Shown piece after piece: positions 15,568 through 22,993 of a stretch of 64,000 nucleotides of DNA. This stretch comes from Streptomyces barringtoniae (GTDB taxonomy: Bacteria; Actinomycetota; Actinomycetes; Streptomycetales; Streptomycetaceae): positions 1 to 64,000 of the forward strand of contig NZ_JAJHNP010000033.1 in assembly GCF_020819595.1 (NCBI RefSeq), written 5' to 3'. The position numbers were made by a program, and so were the translations under genes. Each line of letters begins with the position of its first letter. Position 1 is the first letter of the stretch. The notes below the pieces were generated by a model. That model made no database searches, was not told the origin of the DNA, and saw nothing but the letters and a program-made list of their open reading frames with translations.

Positions 15568-16803
15568 ATGAGAATCGGCATCGTGGACGGTTACTCGACC
15601 GCCCGTTTCCTGGTCGAGGACCTCAACCGGGCCGGCGCCTCCTGCGTCCATGTGCGCAGCCAGGAACATCCGCCCGCGGTGTACGTCCGGGCCTTCGACG
15701 CGTCCGCCTACCATCGTGACCTGGGCTGGTTCCCCCGGCCTGAGGCGGCGGCCGCGGAGCTGGCGGAGCTGGGCGTGAGCCGGGTCGTGGCCGGGACCGA
15801 GTCGGGGGTGCTGCTGGCCGACCGGCTGAACGAGCTGCTCCAACTGCCCGGCAACCGGCCGGAACTTGCCGAGGCGCGCCGCGACAAACCGGCGATGGCC
15901 CGGGCGTTGCGCGCGGCCGGCCTGGCCGCCGCCGAGGACGTCTCGGTGTCCGACCCGGACGAGGGCGTGGCCTGGTTCGCCGGCCGGCCCGGCGGCCGGG
16001 TGGTGGTCAAGCCGCCGTCCAGCGCGGGCAGCGACAACGTGTGGGTGTGCGGCACCGAGGCCGAGGTGGCCGCGGCCTGCCGTACGGTGCTGGACGCGCC
16101 GAACTTCTTCGGCGAGCCGAACGGCACGGCACTGGTGCAGGACTACCTCGACGGCGAGGAGTACCTGGTCAACTCCGTCTCCCGGGACGGCGACCACAAA
16201 ATCGTCGAGATCTGGCGTTCGGTACGGCTGCCGGGCCCGAACGGGGCCTGCCTGTACGACTTCCAGGAGCCGGTGCCCTGTGACGACCCGGCCGCCGCCG
16301 CGGCGGTGCGCTATGTCCGGCAGGTGCTGTCCGCGCTCGGCATCCGCAACGGCGCCGGGCACAGTGAGCTGCGGATGACCACCGCCGGTCCAGTGCTGTT
16401 GGAGACCGGGGCACGGCTGTGCGGCGGGGTGCTGCCGGAGGTGTCGCTGAAGTACTCGGGCATGTCCCAGGTACGGCTGCTGACGCTGTCCCTGCTCGAC
16501 CCGGCCGGTTTCGACGCGTTCGACGACAGCGCGGTGCGCTGGTCCAAGGCGGTGCGCTGGGTCTCGCTGATCAGTGACCGGGAGGGCCGGGCCGCCTCGG
16601 ACACGTGGCGGGAGAAGCTGCGGCGGCTGGACACCTTCGACGGGCTGGTCAGCAGGGTGTCCGCGGGTGGCCCGGTGCCGCGGACGGTGGATCTCGCCTC
16701 CTCCCCCGGCTTCGTCTACCTGGCGGCGGACTCCGCGCGGGCGGTGCTGGAGGACTACGAGCGGCTGCGCTCGCTGGAACCGAACGGGTTCTACCTCTCA
16801 TGA
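15568..16803 (+). CDS. ATP-grasp ligase, L-amino-acid-ligase-like
   Basis: The 411-aa product has an ATP-grasp fold. An N-terminal Rossmann-like domain (MRIGIVDGYSTARFLVEDL) is followed by ATP-binding strands (GRVVVKPPSSAGSDNVWVC; VQDYLDGEEYLVNSV) and the metal-binding segment GAGHSELRMT and VLLETGARLCGG. This layout matches carboxylate-amine ligases such as dipeptide synthetases, which make amide bonds through acyl phosphates. It is 40 bp after the ALDH gene and overlaps the following MFS gene by 4 bp (ATGA). It likely joins an amino acid or amine to an acid made by the upstream enzymes. Confidence 0.85.
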   Translation: MRIGIVDGYSTARFLVEDLNRAGASCVHVRSQEHPPAVYVRAFDASAYHRDLGWFPRPEAAAAELAELGVSRVVAGTESGVLLADRLNELLQLPGNRPELAEARRDKPAMARALRAAGLAAAEDVSVSDPDEGVAWFAGRPGGRVVVKPPSSAGSDNVWVCGTEAEVAAACRTVLDAPNFFGEPNGTALVQDYLDGEEYLVNSVSRDGDHKIVEIWRSVRLPGPNGACLYDFQEPVPCDDPAAAAAVRYVRQVLSALGIRNGAGHSELRMTTAGPVLLETGARLCGGVLPEVSLKYSGMSQVRLLTLSLLDPAGFDAFDDSAVRWSKAVRWVSLISDREGRAASDTWREKLRRLDTFDGLVSRVSAGGPVPRTVDLASSPGFVYLAADSARAVLEDYERLRSLEPNGFYLS

Positions 16804-18068
16804 GGCCGCGCGGCGAGAACGGCGCGAGCCGCGGCGGGCGCCCCGGGCGGGTGTTCGCCGTGGTCTCCCTGCTGGACTCGCTGGGGACCGGGCTGTATCT
16901 GGCGGGCGGCACGGTGTACTTCGTGCAGGGCGTGGGTCTGTCCCCGGCGCAACTGGGGCTGGGGCTGGCTCTCGCCGGTGGTGCCGGGTTCCTCGCCACC
17001 GTGCCCGTCGGGCTGCTGGCCGACCGGTGCGGGGCGCGGCCGGTGCTGATCGGGCTTCAGCTGTGGCTGGCGGCCGCGTTCACGGCGCTGGCGTTCGTCC
17101 GCGGGCCGCTGTCCTTCGCCGCGGTGTGCTGCCTGATGACGATGGCCGAGCGGTCCGCGCCGCCCATGATCCAGGCGGTGGTGGCGGACCTGATGCGCGG
17201 TGACGAGCAGGTCGGCGCCATGGCCCGGATCCGCACCGTGCGCAATGTCGGCTACGCGCTGGGCGCGCTGCTGGCCACGCCGCTGATGGCGGTGCACGAG
17301 CTGTGGGCGTTCCGGGCGATGCTGCTGGGCAACGCCGCCTCCTATGTCGTCGCCGCGCTGCTGCTGCGCACGGTGGCGGTGCCCCGCCGGGCGGCCGGCC
17401 CCGCCGCGGCGGCGCGCCGCACCTGGCTGCCGCGCGGACTGGGCGATCGCCGGTTCCTCGCGGTGACCGCGCTCAACGGGGTGCTGGTGCTGCACCAGAC
17501 GATGCTGAACGTCGGTCTGCCGCTGTGGGTGGTGCGGCACACCTCCGCGCCGGTGGCCGCGATCCCTCTGTTGTTCGCACTGAACACCGCGCTGGTGATC
17601 GGGCTGCAGATCCGCTTCAGCCGGGGCGCCCGGGAGGAGGGCCAGAGCCGCCGGTCCCTGCGGTGGGCAGCCTGGCTGCTGGCCGCGACCGGGCTGCTGC
17701 TGGCCCTCAGCGCCGGCCCGGGCCGCGCCGGGGCGCTGGTGCTGCTGGTGCTGGCGGTCGGCACGCTGACGGCGGGTGAGCTGTGGCAGTCGATCGCGGG
17801 CTGGGCGCTGCCGGTGGACCACGCGCCCGAGGGGCGGCGCGCGGAGTACCTGTCGGTCTTCAACCTCGGTGTCACCGTGCAGGCGGTGCTGGGTCCGGTC
17901 GCCGTCACCGCGGTGGTGGGGCTGGGTCCGGCGGGCTGGCTGCTGCTGACGGCGGTGTTCACCGGCGCCGCGCTGCTGACGGCCCCGGTCCTGCGGGCCC
18001 TGGAGCGCCCCCGTCCGCTCCCCGCCGTCGTCGCGCCGCGCCTGCAACGGCGAGGGGAGAGCACATGA
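16800..18068 (+). CDS. MFS transporter, probable exporter
   Basis: The 422-aa product starts at ATG 16800, overlapping the ATP-grasp stop. About 11-12 hydrophobic segments are visible, with the MFS signature loop GLLADRCGARPV between TM2 and TM3 (~60-75). It has the size and layout of drug/metabolite exporters. Its position inside the operon suggests export of, and self-protection against, the pathway product. The C-terminus overlaps the thioesterase start (ATGA). Confidence 0.85.
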   Translation: MRPRGENGASRGGRPGRVFAVVSLLDSLGTGLYLAGGTVYFVQGVGLSPAQLGLGLALAGGAGFLATVPVGLLADRCGARPVLIGLQLWLAAAFTALAFVRGPLSFAAVCCLMTMAERSAPPMIQAVVADLMRGDEQVGAMARIRTVRNVGYALGALLATPLMAVHELWAFRAMLLGNAASYVVAALLLRTVAVPRRAAGPAAAARRTWLPRGLGDRRFLAVTALNGVLVLHQTMLNVGLPLWVVRHTSAPVAAIPLLFALNTALVIGLQIRFSRGAREEGQSRRSLRWAAWLLAATGLLLALSAGPGRAGALVLLVLAVGTLTAGELWQSIAGWALPVDHAPEGRRAEYLSVFNLGVTVQAVLGPVAVTAVVGLGPAGWLLLTAVFTGAALLTAPVLRALERPRPLPAVVAPRLQRRGEST

Positions 18069-18655
18069 CGGACTCAGCGGTGCACCGGCACGACGCGGTG
18101 GGCGCGGCGTCCGAGCGGGCCGTGCCGCCCGGCGGTGCCCGGCCGCCGTGTTCGCCGTTGCTCCTGGGCGAGCCGCGGGTGCGGGTGCCGCACGTGCCGG
18201 ACCATCCCTCCTGCTTCGGGTGCGGGCCCTCCCCCGGGCTGGGCCTGCGGGTCGTCGAGGAGGACGAGCGTGGTGTCGTCGCGGAGCTGACCCTCGGTCA
18301 GGTGCATCAGGGCGCTCCCGGGATCGCGCACGGCGGCATCGTGGCCGCGGTGCTCGACGAGGCCACCAGCCTGGCGGTGTGGCGCGCGCTCAACCGGCCC
18401 AACGTCACCGGCCGGCTGGAGGTCCAGTTCCTGGCCCCGGTGCCGCTCGGCGAGCCGCTGCGGGTGCGGGCGCGCTGTACGGCCGTAGCCGGCCGGAAGG
18501 CCTTCGCCACCGCGGACCTGCACGTCGGCGGCGCGGACGGGCCGGTCGCGGCGAGTGCGGCGGCCGTCTACATCGCCGTATCCGCACAGCACTTCGACCG
18601 GCACGCGACCGCCGCCGGACCTCGTGATCCACGGACCTCTCAGGACGGACGATGA
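18065..18655 (+). CDS. PaaI-type hotdog thioesterase
   Basis: The 196-aa product has a ~50-residue leader and then a hotdog domain: HPSCFGCGPS at the entry, HQGAPGIAHGGIVAAVLDEAT with the conserved HGG-x-D/E active-site helix, and RLEVQFLAPVPLGEPL. Such enzymes hydrolyse acyl-CoA or acyl-carrier thioesters. It sits between two transporter genes in the same operon with 4-bp overlaps at both ends, so it probably releases a pathway intermediate or edits stalled thioesters. Confidence 0.85.
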   Translation: MTDSAVHRHDAVGAASERAVPPGGARPPCSPLLLGEPRVRVPHVPDHPSCFGCGPSPGLGLRVVEEDERGVVAELTLGQVHQGAPGIAHGGIVAAVLDEATSLAVWRALNRPNVTGRLEVQFLAPVPLGEPLRVRARCTAVAGRKAFATADLHVGGADGPVAASAAAVYIAVSAQHFDRHATAAGPRDPRTSQDGR

Positions 18656-19986
18656 CCCAGAACATCCTCACCGGATCCCCGTCGGCGCCCGGCGTGACGC
18701 CGGCCGCGCCGGCCGCGCCCCGGCCGGCCGGCATCGGGCGCATCGCGGTCGCCAGCATGATCGGCTCCGCCGTGGAGTGGTACGACTTCTATCTCTACGG
18801 CACCGCCAGCGCCCTGGTCTTCAACAAGCTGTTCTTCTCCTCCCTCGATCCGGTCGCCGGGATCCTGGCCGCCTTCGCCACCTACGCCGTCGGGTTCGCC
18901 GCGCGTCCTCTCGGTGCCGCGGCCGCCGGGCACTTCGGCGACCGGTGGGGGCGCAAACCGGTGCTGGTGATGTCCCTGTTCACGATGGGCCTGGCCAGTG
19001 CCCTGGTCGGCGCGCTGCCGACCTACCGGCAGGCCGGGCTGCTGGCACCGGTGCTGATGGTGGTCCTGCGCGTCGTGCAGGGGTTCGCGGTCGGTGCCGA
19101 GCAGGGCGGGGCCGCCGTACTCACCGTGGAGAGCGCCCGGTCGGCGCGGCGCGGGCTGTGGGGCGGCTTCGCGATGTCGGGCTCCTCGCTGGGGCTGCTG
19201 TTGTCCTCCGGCGCGTTCGCGCTGACCCAAGGGCTGCTGGACGACCACCAGTTCGCCGTGTGGGGCTGGCGGGTGCTGTTCCTGTCCAGTCTGGTGCTGA
19301 TCGTCGTCGGGCTGGTGCTGCGGTCCACGATCGACGACTCGGAGGCGTTCACGGCCGCGCCCCGTGTGCAGCGTCCGGTGTACGACACCCTGCGCCACCA
19401 CCGCGGCCCGCTGACCCTGGCCGTCGGCCTGCGGGTGTCCCAGACGGCCGTCTCGTACTTCTACACCGTCTTCGTGCTCTTCTATCTCACCGACCACGGC
19501 CACCACGGCAAGGGCCTCGGCGTCACCGTCATCACGGTCAGCGCCGCACTCAGCATGCTCACCGCGCCGGCGTGGGGGGCGCTGTCGGACCGGTTCGGAC
19601 GCAGGCCCGTGTTCCTGTTCGGCGCGGTGGGCAGCGCGCTGTACGTCGTGCCGTTCTTCCTCCTCGTCGACACGGGGTCACCCGTGCTGGCCGGGATCGC
19701 CGTGCTGATCGGTGTGAACGTCTTCCACGACGCCATGTTCGGCCCTCAGGCGGCCTGGTTGAGCGAACTGTTCCGCACCGGTGTCCGGATGAGCGGCGCC
19801 TCCCTCGGCTATCAGACCGGGGCGGTGCTGGGCGGCGGGCTGCTGCCGCTGCTGGCCACCTCGCTGTACCTGGTGGCGTCCAGGGAGCCCTGGCTGGTGT
19901 GCGCGTATCTGCTGCTGCTGTCGGCGCTCACGGTGACGGCGGCGCTGCGTGCCCCGGAGACCCGGGAGGACGCTCTGACGGTGTGA
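18652..19986 (+). CDS. MFS metabolite:H+ symporter (MHS family)
   Basis: The 444-aa product carries the hallmarks of the MHS branch (ProP/ShiA/KgtP-like). These are SAVEWYDFYLYGTAS in TM1, GAAAAGHFGDRWGRKPVLV in the first signature loop, VLRVVQGFAVGAEQGGA, and a second GALSDRFGRRPVFL loop. These proteins usually import organic acids or zwitterions with protons. It is the last gene of the operon, overlapping the thioesterase by 4 bp, and may import a precursor while the other MFS exports the product. Confidence 0.85.
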   Translation: MTQNILTGSPSAPGVTPAAPAAPRPAGIGRIAVASMIGSAVEWYDFYLYGTASALVFNKLFFSSLDPVAGILAAFATYAVGFAARPLGAAAAGHFGDRWGRKPVLVMSLFTMGLASALVGALPTYRQAGLLAPVLMVVLRVVQGFAVGAEQGGAAVLTVESARSARRGLWGGFAMSGSSLGLLLSSGAFALTQGLLDDHQFAVWGWRVLFLSSLVLIVVGLVLRSTIDDSEAFTAAPRVQRPVYDTLRHHRGPLTLAVGLRVSQTAVSYFYTVFVLFYLTDHGHHGKGLGVTVITVSAALSMLTAPAWGALSDRFGRRPVFLFGAVGSALYVVPFFLLVDTGSPVLAGIAVLIGVNVFHDAMFGPQAAWLSELFRTGVRMSGASLGYQTGAVLGGGLLPLLATSLYLVASREPWLVCAYLLLLSALTVTAALRAPETREDALTV

Positions 19987-20140
19987 AAGCCGCCGCTCCC
20001 GCATAGCGTTCACCTCCAAACCATTGCAACGAACGAGGCGGGATTGTTGCATTAACATCAGGCTTGTTGCAACGATTTATCGGTCTCTACCTGCAGAGTT
20101 GACGATTATTCGCAACGATCCTGTTGCTGGATCCGTAAAT

Positions 20141-20168
20141 GCAACGTAGCGTTTCCATCAACGGAAAC
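20141..20168. promoter_or_regulatory. Operator copy 2 (mirror of 4854-4881)
   Basis: GCAACGTAGC (20141-20150) is followed by GTTTC-N8-GAAAC (20151-20168). Read on the minus strand it matches operator copy 1 with the same spacing. It lies 20 bp before the DUF4097 start. TTGCAACGA-like boxes also occur between 20023 and 20120. Confidence 0.65.
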
Positions 20169-20188
20169 AGCGAGCCGAGGAGCACACA

Positions 20189-20881
20189 ATGCAGAAGAAC
20201 CAGAGCGCCCCGCAGCAGTTCAAGACCCCCGCCGCCATCACGGCCGTCCTCGACATCCCCGCCGGGCAGGTCCGGTTCATCGCCGCCGACCGCAGCGACA
20301 CCACCGTCGAGATCCTGCCCGCCAACCCCTCCAAGAGCCGCGACGTCAAGGCCGCGGAGCAGACCCAGGTCACCTACAACGACGGCGTCCTGCGCATCGA
20401 GACCGCGGAGGCGACCAACCGGGTCCTCGGCCCCTCCGGAGACCTCCACGTCACCGTCGAGCTGCCCGCCGGCTCCCGCGTCCAGGCCAGGGCGGCCGCC
20501 GTCGAACTCCGCGGCGTCGGCCGCCTCGGCGACGTCACCGTCGACGGCGCGCAGGGCACCATCACGCTCGACGAGACCGGCAGCGCCCACCTCACCCTGC
20601 AGTCCGGCGACATCACCGTCGGCCGCCTGGGCGGCCCTGCGGAGCTCAGCACCCAGAAGGGCGAGCTGAACATCACCGAGGCCGTGAAGGGCACCGTCAC
20701 CCTGAACACCCAGCACGGCGACATCTCGGTCGGCGCCGCCCGCGGAGTCTCCGCCTCCCTCGACGGCGGCACCACCTACGGCCGCATCCACAACGCCCTC
20801 AACAACACCGACGGCGCCGCCGCCGGCCTCACCATCCACGCGACCACCTCCTACGGCAACATCACCGCCCGCAGCCTGTGA
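20189..20881 (+). CDS. DUF4097 beta-strand-repeat (putative adhesin) protein
   Basis: The 230-aa product starts at ATG 20189 with GAGGAG upstream. It consists of repeated short beta-strands (VTVDGAQGTITLDETGS, LQSGDITVGRLGG, TLNTQHGDISVGAA, TTSYGNITARS), typical of DUF4097/DUF4098 right-handed beta-helix proteins. There is no signal peptide or TM segment, so it probably acts in the cytoplasm. Relatives usually sit next to a GbsR/MarR-type regulator. Here the likely partner is at 5089, and both genes carry the same operator. Confidence 0.82.
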   Translation: MQKNQSAPQQFKTPAAITAVLDIPAGQVRFIAADRSDTTVEILPANPSKSRDVKAAEQTQVTYNDGVLRIETAEATNRVLGPSGDLHVTVELPAGSRVQARAAAVELRGVGRLGDVTVDGAQGTITLDETGSAHLTLQSGDITVGRLGGPAELSTQKGELNITEAVKGTVTLNTQHGDISVGAARGVSASLDGGTTYGRIHNALNNTDGAAAGLTIHATTSYGNITARSL

Positions 20882-20950
20882 GAACACACAGGTGAAGTCG
20901 CGTGTGTGTCCAGGACCGACAGCCGCGTGCGCGTCCGCGAGGCGGGGCCG

Positions 20951-20993
20951 CTATTACGCCGTAATAGCTGCCCCGCCTATTACGGCGTAATAG
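20951..20993. other. Two parS-like palindromes
   Basis: CTATTACGCCGTAATAG (20951-20967) and CTATTACGGCGTAATAG (20977-20993) are 26 bp apart. They belong to a family of eight copies clustered around parAB, with one pair at 53.6 kb. They are probably ParB-binding centromere sites. Confidence 0.75.
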
Positions 20994-21037
20994 CGGAGGT
21001 GAACGGCACCGCGGGGAAACCGCGAGGCCGGGAACGA

Positions 21038-21134
21038 GGAGAGGTGCCCCGAAGTGGCTGATCGGGGACCAGGGCAGTAGCCCGGAGTCGGATCCTCTTG
21101 AGGGTCCACGCAGGTTCGAATCCTGCCCTCTCCG
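21038..21134 (+). tRNA. Class II tRNA-like gene with unusual anticodon arm
   Basis: The acceptor stem GGAGAGG (21038-21044) pairs fully with CCTCTCC (21127-21133). The D-arm is CCCCGA...TCGGGG with GG in the loop, and a long variable arm GGATCC...GGGTCC is present. The T-arm is perfect: GCAGG-TTCGAAT-CCTGC (21110-21126), with discriminator G. The layout resembles tRNA-Ser. The anticodon arm is odd: CCAGG-GCAGTAG-CCCGG has an A-C mismatch, and C instead of U at position 33, with AGT at the anticodon positions. The CCA end is not encoded. A strong hairpin follows. It could be a degenerate tRNA, a non-translational tRNA or a tRNA-like relic. Confidence 0.65.
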
Positions 21135-21155
21135 CAACGCAGAGCGCTGCGACTT

Positions 21156-21186
21156 GGCCTCGGCCGCCGTGATGGCGGCCGAGGCC
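21156..21186 (+). terminator. 13-bp hairpin downstream of the tRNA-like gene
   Basis: GGCCTCGGCCGCC (21156-21168) and GGCGGCCGAGGCC (21174-21186) form a perfect stem with loop GTGAT, 21 bp after the tRNA-like 3' end. It is probably the terminator of that unit. Confidence 0.65.
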
Positions 21187-21253
21187 GTATGCGTGCGTGC
21201 CCGCGACTGTTGTCCTTGCGTCGGGGTGAAGCAGGACGGACTGGGGAGCTTGG

Positions 21254-21273
21254 CTCATGTACGTCACGTCAAT
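21254..21273. repeat. CTCATGTACGT repeat, copy 1
   Basis: CTCATGTACGTCACGTCAAT is repeated exactly at 22230-22249, and its core is inverted at 22129-22139. On the minus strand it contains TTGACG. It lies just past the end of the winged-helix gene pair and is flanked by CTGGGGAGC/GCTCCCCAG (21241-21249/21281-21289), a possible terminator stem with a long loop. Confidence 0.55.
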
Positions 21274-21293
21274 GAGGTGCGCTCCCCAGGACG

Positions 21294-21608
21294 TCAGGTC
21301 GCGCGGCGCAGCGGAACGACGACGTTCTCCCCCATGCGCTTGGGGTCGAGACGGTAGTACTTGATGTGCCCGATCCGCTCGGTCTCCTCCAGCCAGCCGG
21401 CCTCGATGACCTGCTTGCGGGTGCGGGAGAAGGCGGGCGGGGCCATGCCCACGAGCTTGGCCAGGTTGGCCGCGGTCTCGAGGACGGCGCCGGACCGGTC
21501 GGTCGGGTGCAGGGCGTACAGCATGACGACGAGACGCTGGTTGGCGCTCATGCCGGCGGTCTTCTCGAGCAGTTCGAGGTTCTTCTGCTTGTCGTCGCTG
21601 CTGATCAC
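21294..21608 (-). CDS. Winged-helix plasmid protein 2
   Basis: The 104-aa product starts from a GTG at 21608 that overlaps the previous stop (GTGA). It has a winged-helix/MarR-like pattern: SANQRLVVMLYALHPTDRSGAVLETAANLAKLVGMAPPAFSRTRKQVIEAGWLEETERIGHIKYYRL read in pieces, with helix-turn-helix then a two-strand wing. It resembles the DNA-binding half of the upstream protein, so the two may be paralogues or subunits of one regulator/replication factor. It is flanked by the CTCATGTACGT repeats, its likely binding sites. The function is not established. Confidence 0.65.
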   Translation of the reverse strand: MISSDDKQKNLELLEKTAGMSANQRLVVMLYALHPTDRSGAVLETAANLAKLVGMAPPAFSRTRKQVIEAGWLEETERIGHIKYYRLDPKRMGENVVVPLRRAT

Positions 21609-22057
21609 TGGACCTCCCACCGTGCGGGAACATTGTCGTCGAATCCGGGGATGTCCGGCGGGTTGCAGGTCTTCACCGCTTCGCGCTGCTCGATCCCTGT
21701 GCCGTGGAAGGCGATGTAAGGGCTGATCCGGTAGAAGTTGTAGTTGCCGATGCGTCCACGGATGACCAGGATGCGGTGTTTGGCCAGCTTCCTGTTGATC
21801 TTTCCGACCGCGTCGGTGGACATTCCCACTCGTTTGGCGATGTCCGCTCCGGTGGCCCGCAGTGGTTCCATGCCCTCGGGAGAGACCCCGATCCACCACA
21901 GAACGAGGAACTTCTGACTGGGCGTGAACGCCTTGGACTCGGTGATCGCCTCGACTCGCGCCTTGTCGACCTGTGTGTGCCGGCCGGAGAAGGCGTACGG
22001 CGCATAGGGGACCGGCTCGCCGGTGTCGGCGTCGACCAGTCTGCGTACTGCTCCCAA
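21605..22057 (-). CDS. Winged-helix plasmid protein 1
   Basis: The 150-aa product comes from a TTG at 22057 preceded by GGAGGG; no ATG is available in frame. Its N-terminus is polar. Residues ~40-110 form a winged helix (TPSQKFLVLWWIGVSPEGM, TGADIAKRVGMSTDAVGKINRKL, then a wing RGRIGNYNFYRI), as in plasmid replication/transcription regulators. It is translationally coupled to the second winged-helix gene. Its promoter appears to be TTGACT-N16-TAAGTT on the minus strand, overlapped by one CTCATGTACGT element, so autoregulation is likely. Confidence 0.65.
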   Translation of the reverse strand: MGAVRRLVDADTGEPVPYAPYAFSGRHTQVDKARVEAITESKAFTPSQKFLVLWWIGVSPEGMEPLRATGADIAKRVGMSTDAVGKINRKLAKHRILVIRGRIGNYNFYRISPYIAFHGTGIEQREAVKTCNPPDIPGFDDNVPARWEVQ

Positions 22058-22119
22058 CGGGCCCTCCGTGGAAGGGGGGTGATTGGTGGTTCATGAGGGA
22101 CGGCTGTGAGGCCGACCAG

Positions 22120-22139
22120 ATGAACTTAACGTACATGAG
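22120..22139. promoter_or_regulatory. CTCATGTACGT repeat, inverted copy over a promoter
   Basis: ACGTACATGAG at 22129-22139 is the inverted core of the 21254 and 22230 repeats. On the minus strand it lies between TTGACT (-35) and TAAGTT (-10) of the winged-helix operon, a classical repressor position. Confidence 0.55.
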
Positions 22140-22229
22140 CATGAAGTCAATCAGCTCCGCCTGTCGGCCGTGTCGCCTGCCGTCCCGTCAGGGGCCCAGC
22201 CGTGCGGTCGCGGCCGTCCCGGGTGCCGA

Positions 22230-22249
22230 CTCATGTACGTCACGTCAAT
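22230..22249. repeat. CTCATGTACGT repeat, copy 2
   Basis: This is an exact 20-bp match to 21254-21273, about 170 bp upstream of the winged-helix operon start. It is a likely operator or iteron for those proteins. Confidence 0.55.
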
Positions 22250-22880
22250 CTGGTGCGGCTGGAGGATCGTGATACCCGGTTCCTGCAGTCGTGGTGGCGG
22301 TTCCCTCGGTCGCTGTCGCGGTCCTGTCGGTCGTGGTGTGAGGTTGCTGGGACCGGGTGGTACGTCCGAGGGATCCGGGCACCCGGATCCGCGGATCGCT
22401 CTGCACGATCCGCCGAACTGCCTGCCAGTTCCCACGGACTTGGTGGTCCGATGCGTTTCTGCAGGTCAGCGCCGTATTGGCGGCTGCGCTCTCTTCCCTT
22501 GGCAAACGGTGGTCAGCCCGCCCCGGAATCGTCCGAGCACTCAACGGCACAACCGACTGACCCCGGCCCGCGACAGGTCGGTCCCGACCACCCCTCGGCT
22601 CGACACCGGACCGAGCCCCGCTCGAGGCGCGCCCGACGACGAGTCCCGGCACGCACGAGCCCGTCGCTTCCCGGCGCGCACGGCTTGAGCCACGACGAAA
22701 CGGGTTCGCGCCGGGAAGTGGCGGGGCAGCGGGGTCCAGGGGCCGGCGAAGGCCCCTGGTACCACGCGGCCCAGCCCGCCTGCGGAAACGACCGGGACTG
22801 TCAGGACGGCGGGTGCCGGTGCGAGGGTGGTGACCCGCGCCCGTCAGCGGGCGGACCGGCAGGAGAGTTCTGCGCGTGAG
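22250..22880. other. Non-coding stretch rich in dyads
   Basis: I see no supported gene. It holds two strong inverted repeats: CTTCCCGGCGCG/CGCGCCGGGAAG (22667-22678/22707-22718) and CCAGGGGCC/GGCCCCTGG (22736-22744/22751-22759, 6-nt loop). A clustered CCGGATCC/GGATCCG motif lies at ~22370-22392. It separates the winged-helix operon from parAB. Confidence 0.5.
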
Positions 22881-22897
22881 CTATTACGGCGTAATAG
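22881..22897. other. parS-like palindrome upstream of parA
   Basis: CTATTACGGCGTAATAG is an exact consensus copy, 97 bp before the parA start codon. Confidence 0.75.
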
Positions 22898-22942
22898 CCC
22901 GGGTGCCGCGAGTGTCGGCTGGCGTTCCGTCAGAGCGCTCCA

Positions 22943-22981
22943 ACTAACGTGTCGATGCTTCCAAAGATCTTGGACGTTAGT
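22943..22981 (+). promoter_or_regulatory. parA promoter-region dyad
   Basis: ACTAACG (22943-22949) and CGTTAGT (22975-22981) form an inverted repeat centred ~30 bp upstream of the parA ATG. This is the expected place for an autorepressor (ParA) operator. Confidence 0.5.
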
Positions 22982-22993
22982 AAGGTGTCGTCT

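Noticed and set aside
22250..22880. ORFs in the gap before parA
   Set aside because: None has an RBS or protein-like composition; the stretch contains long dyads instead.
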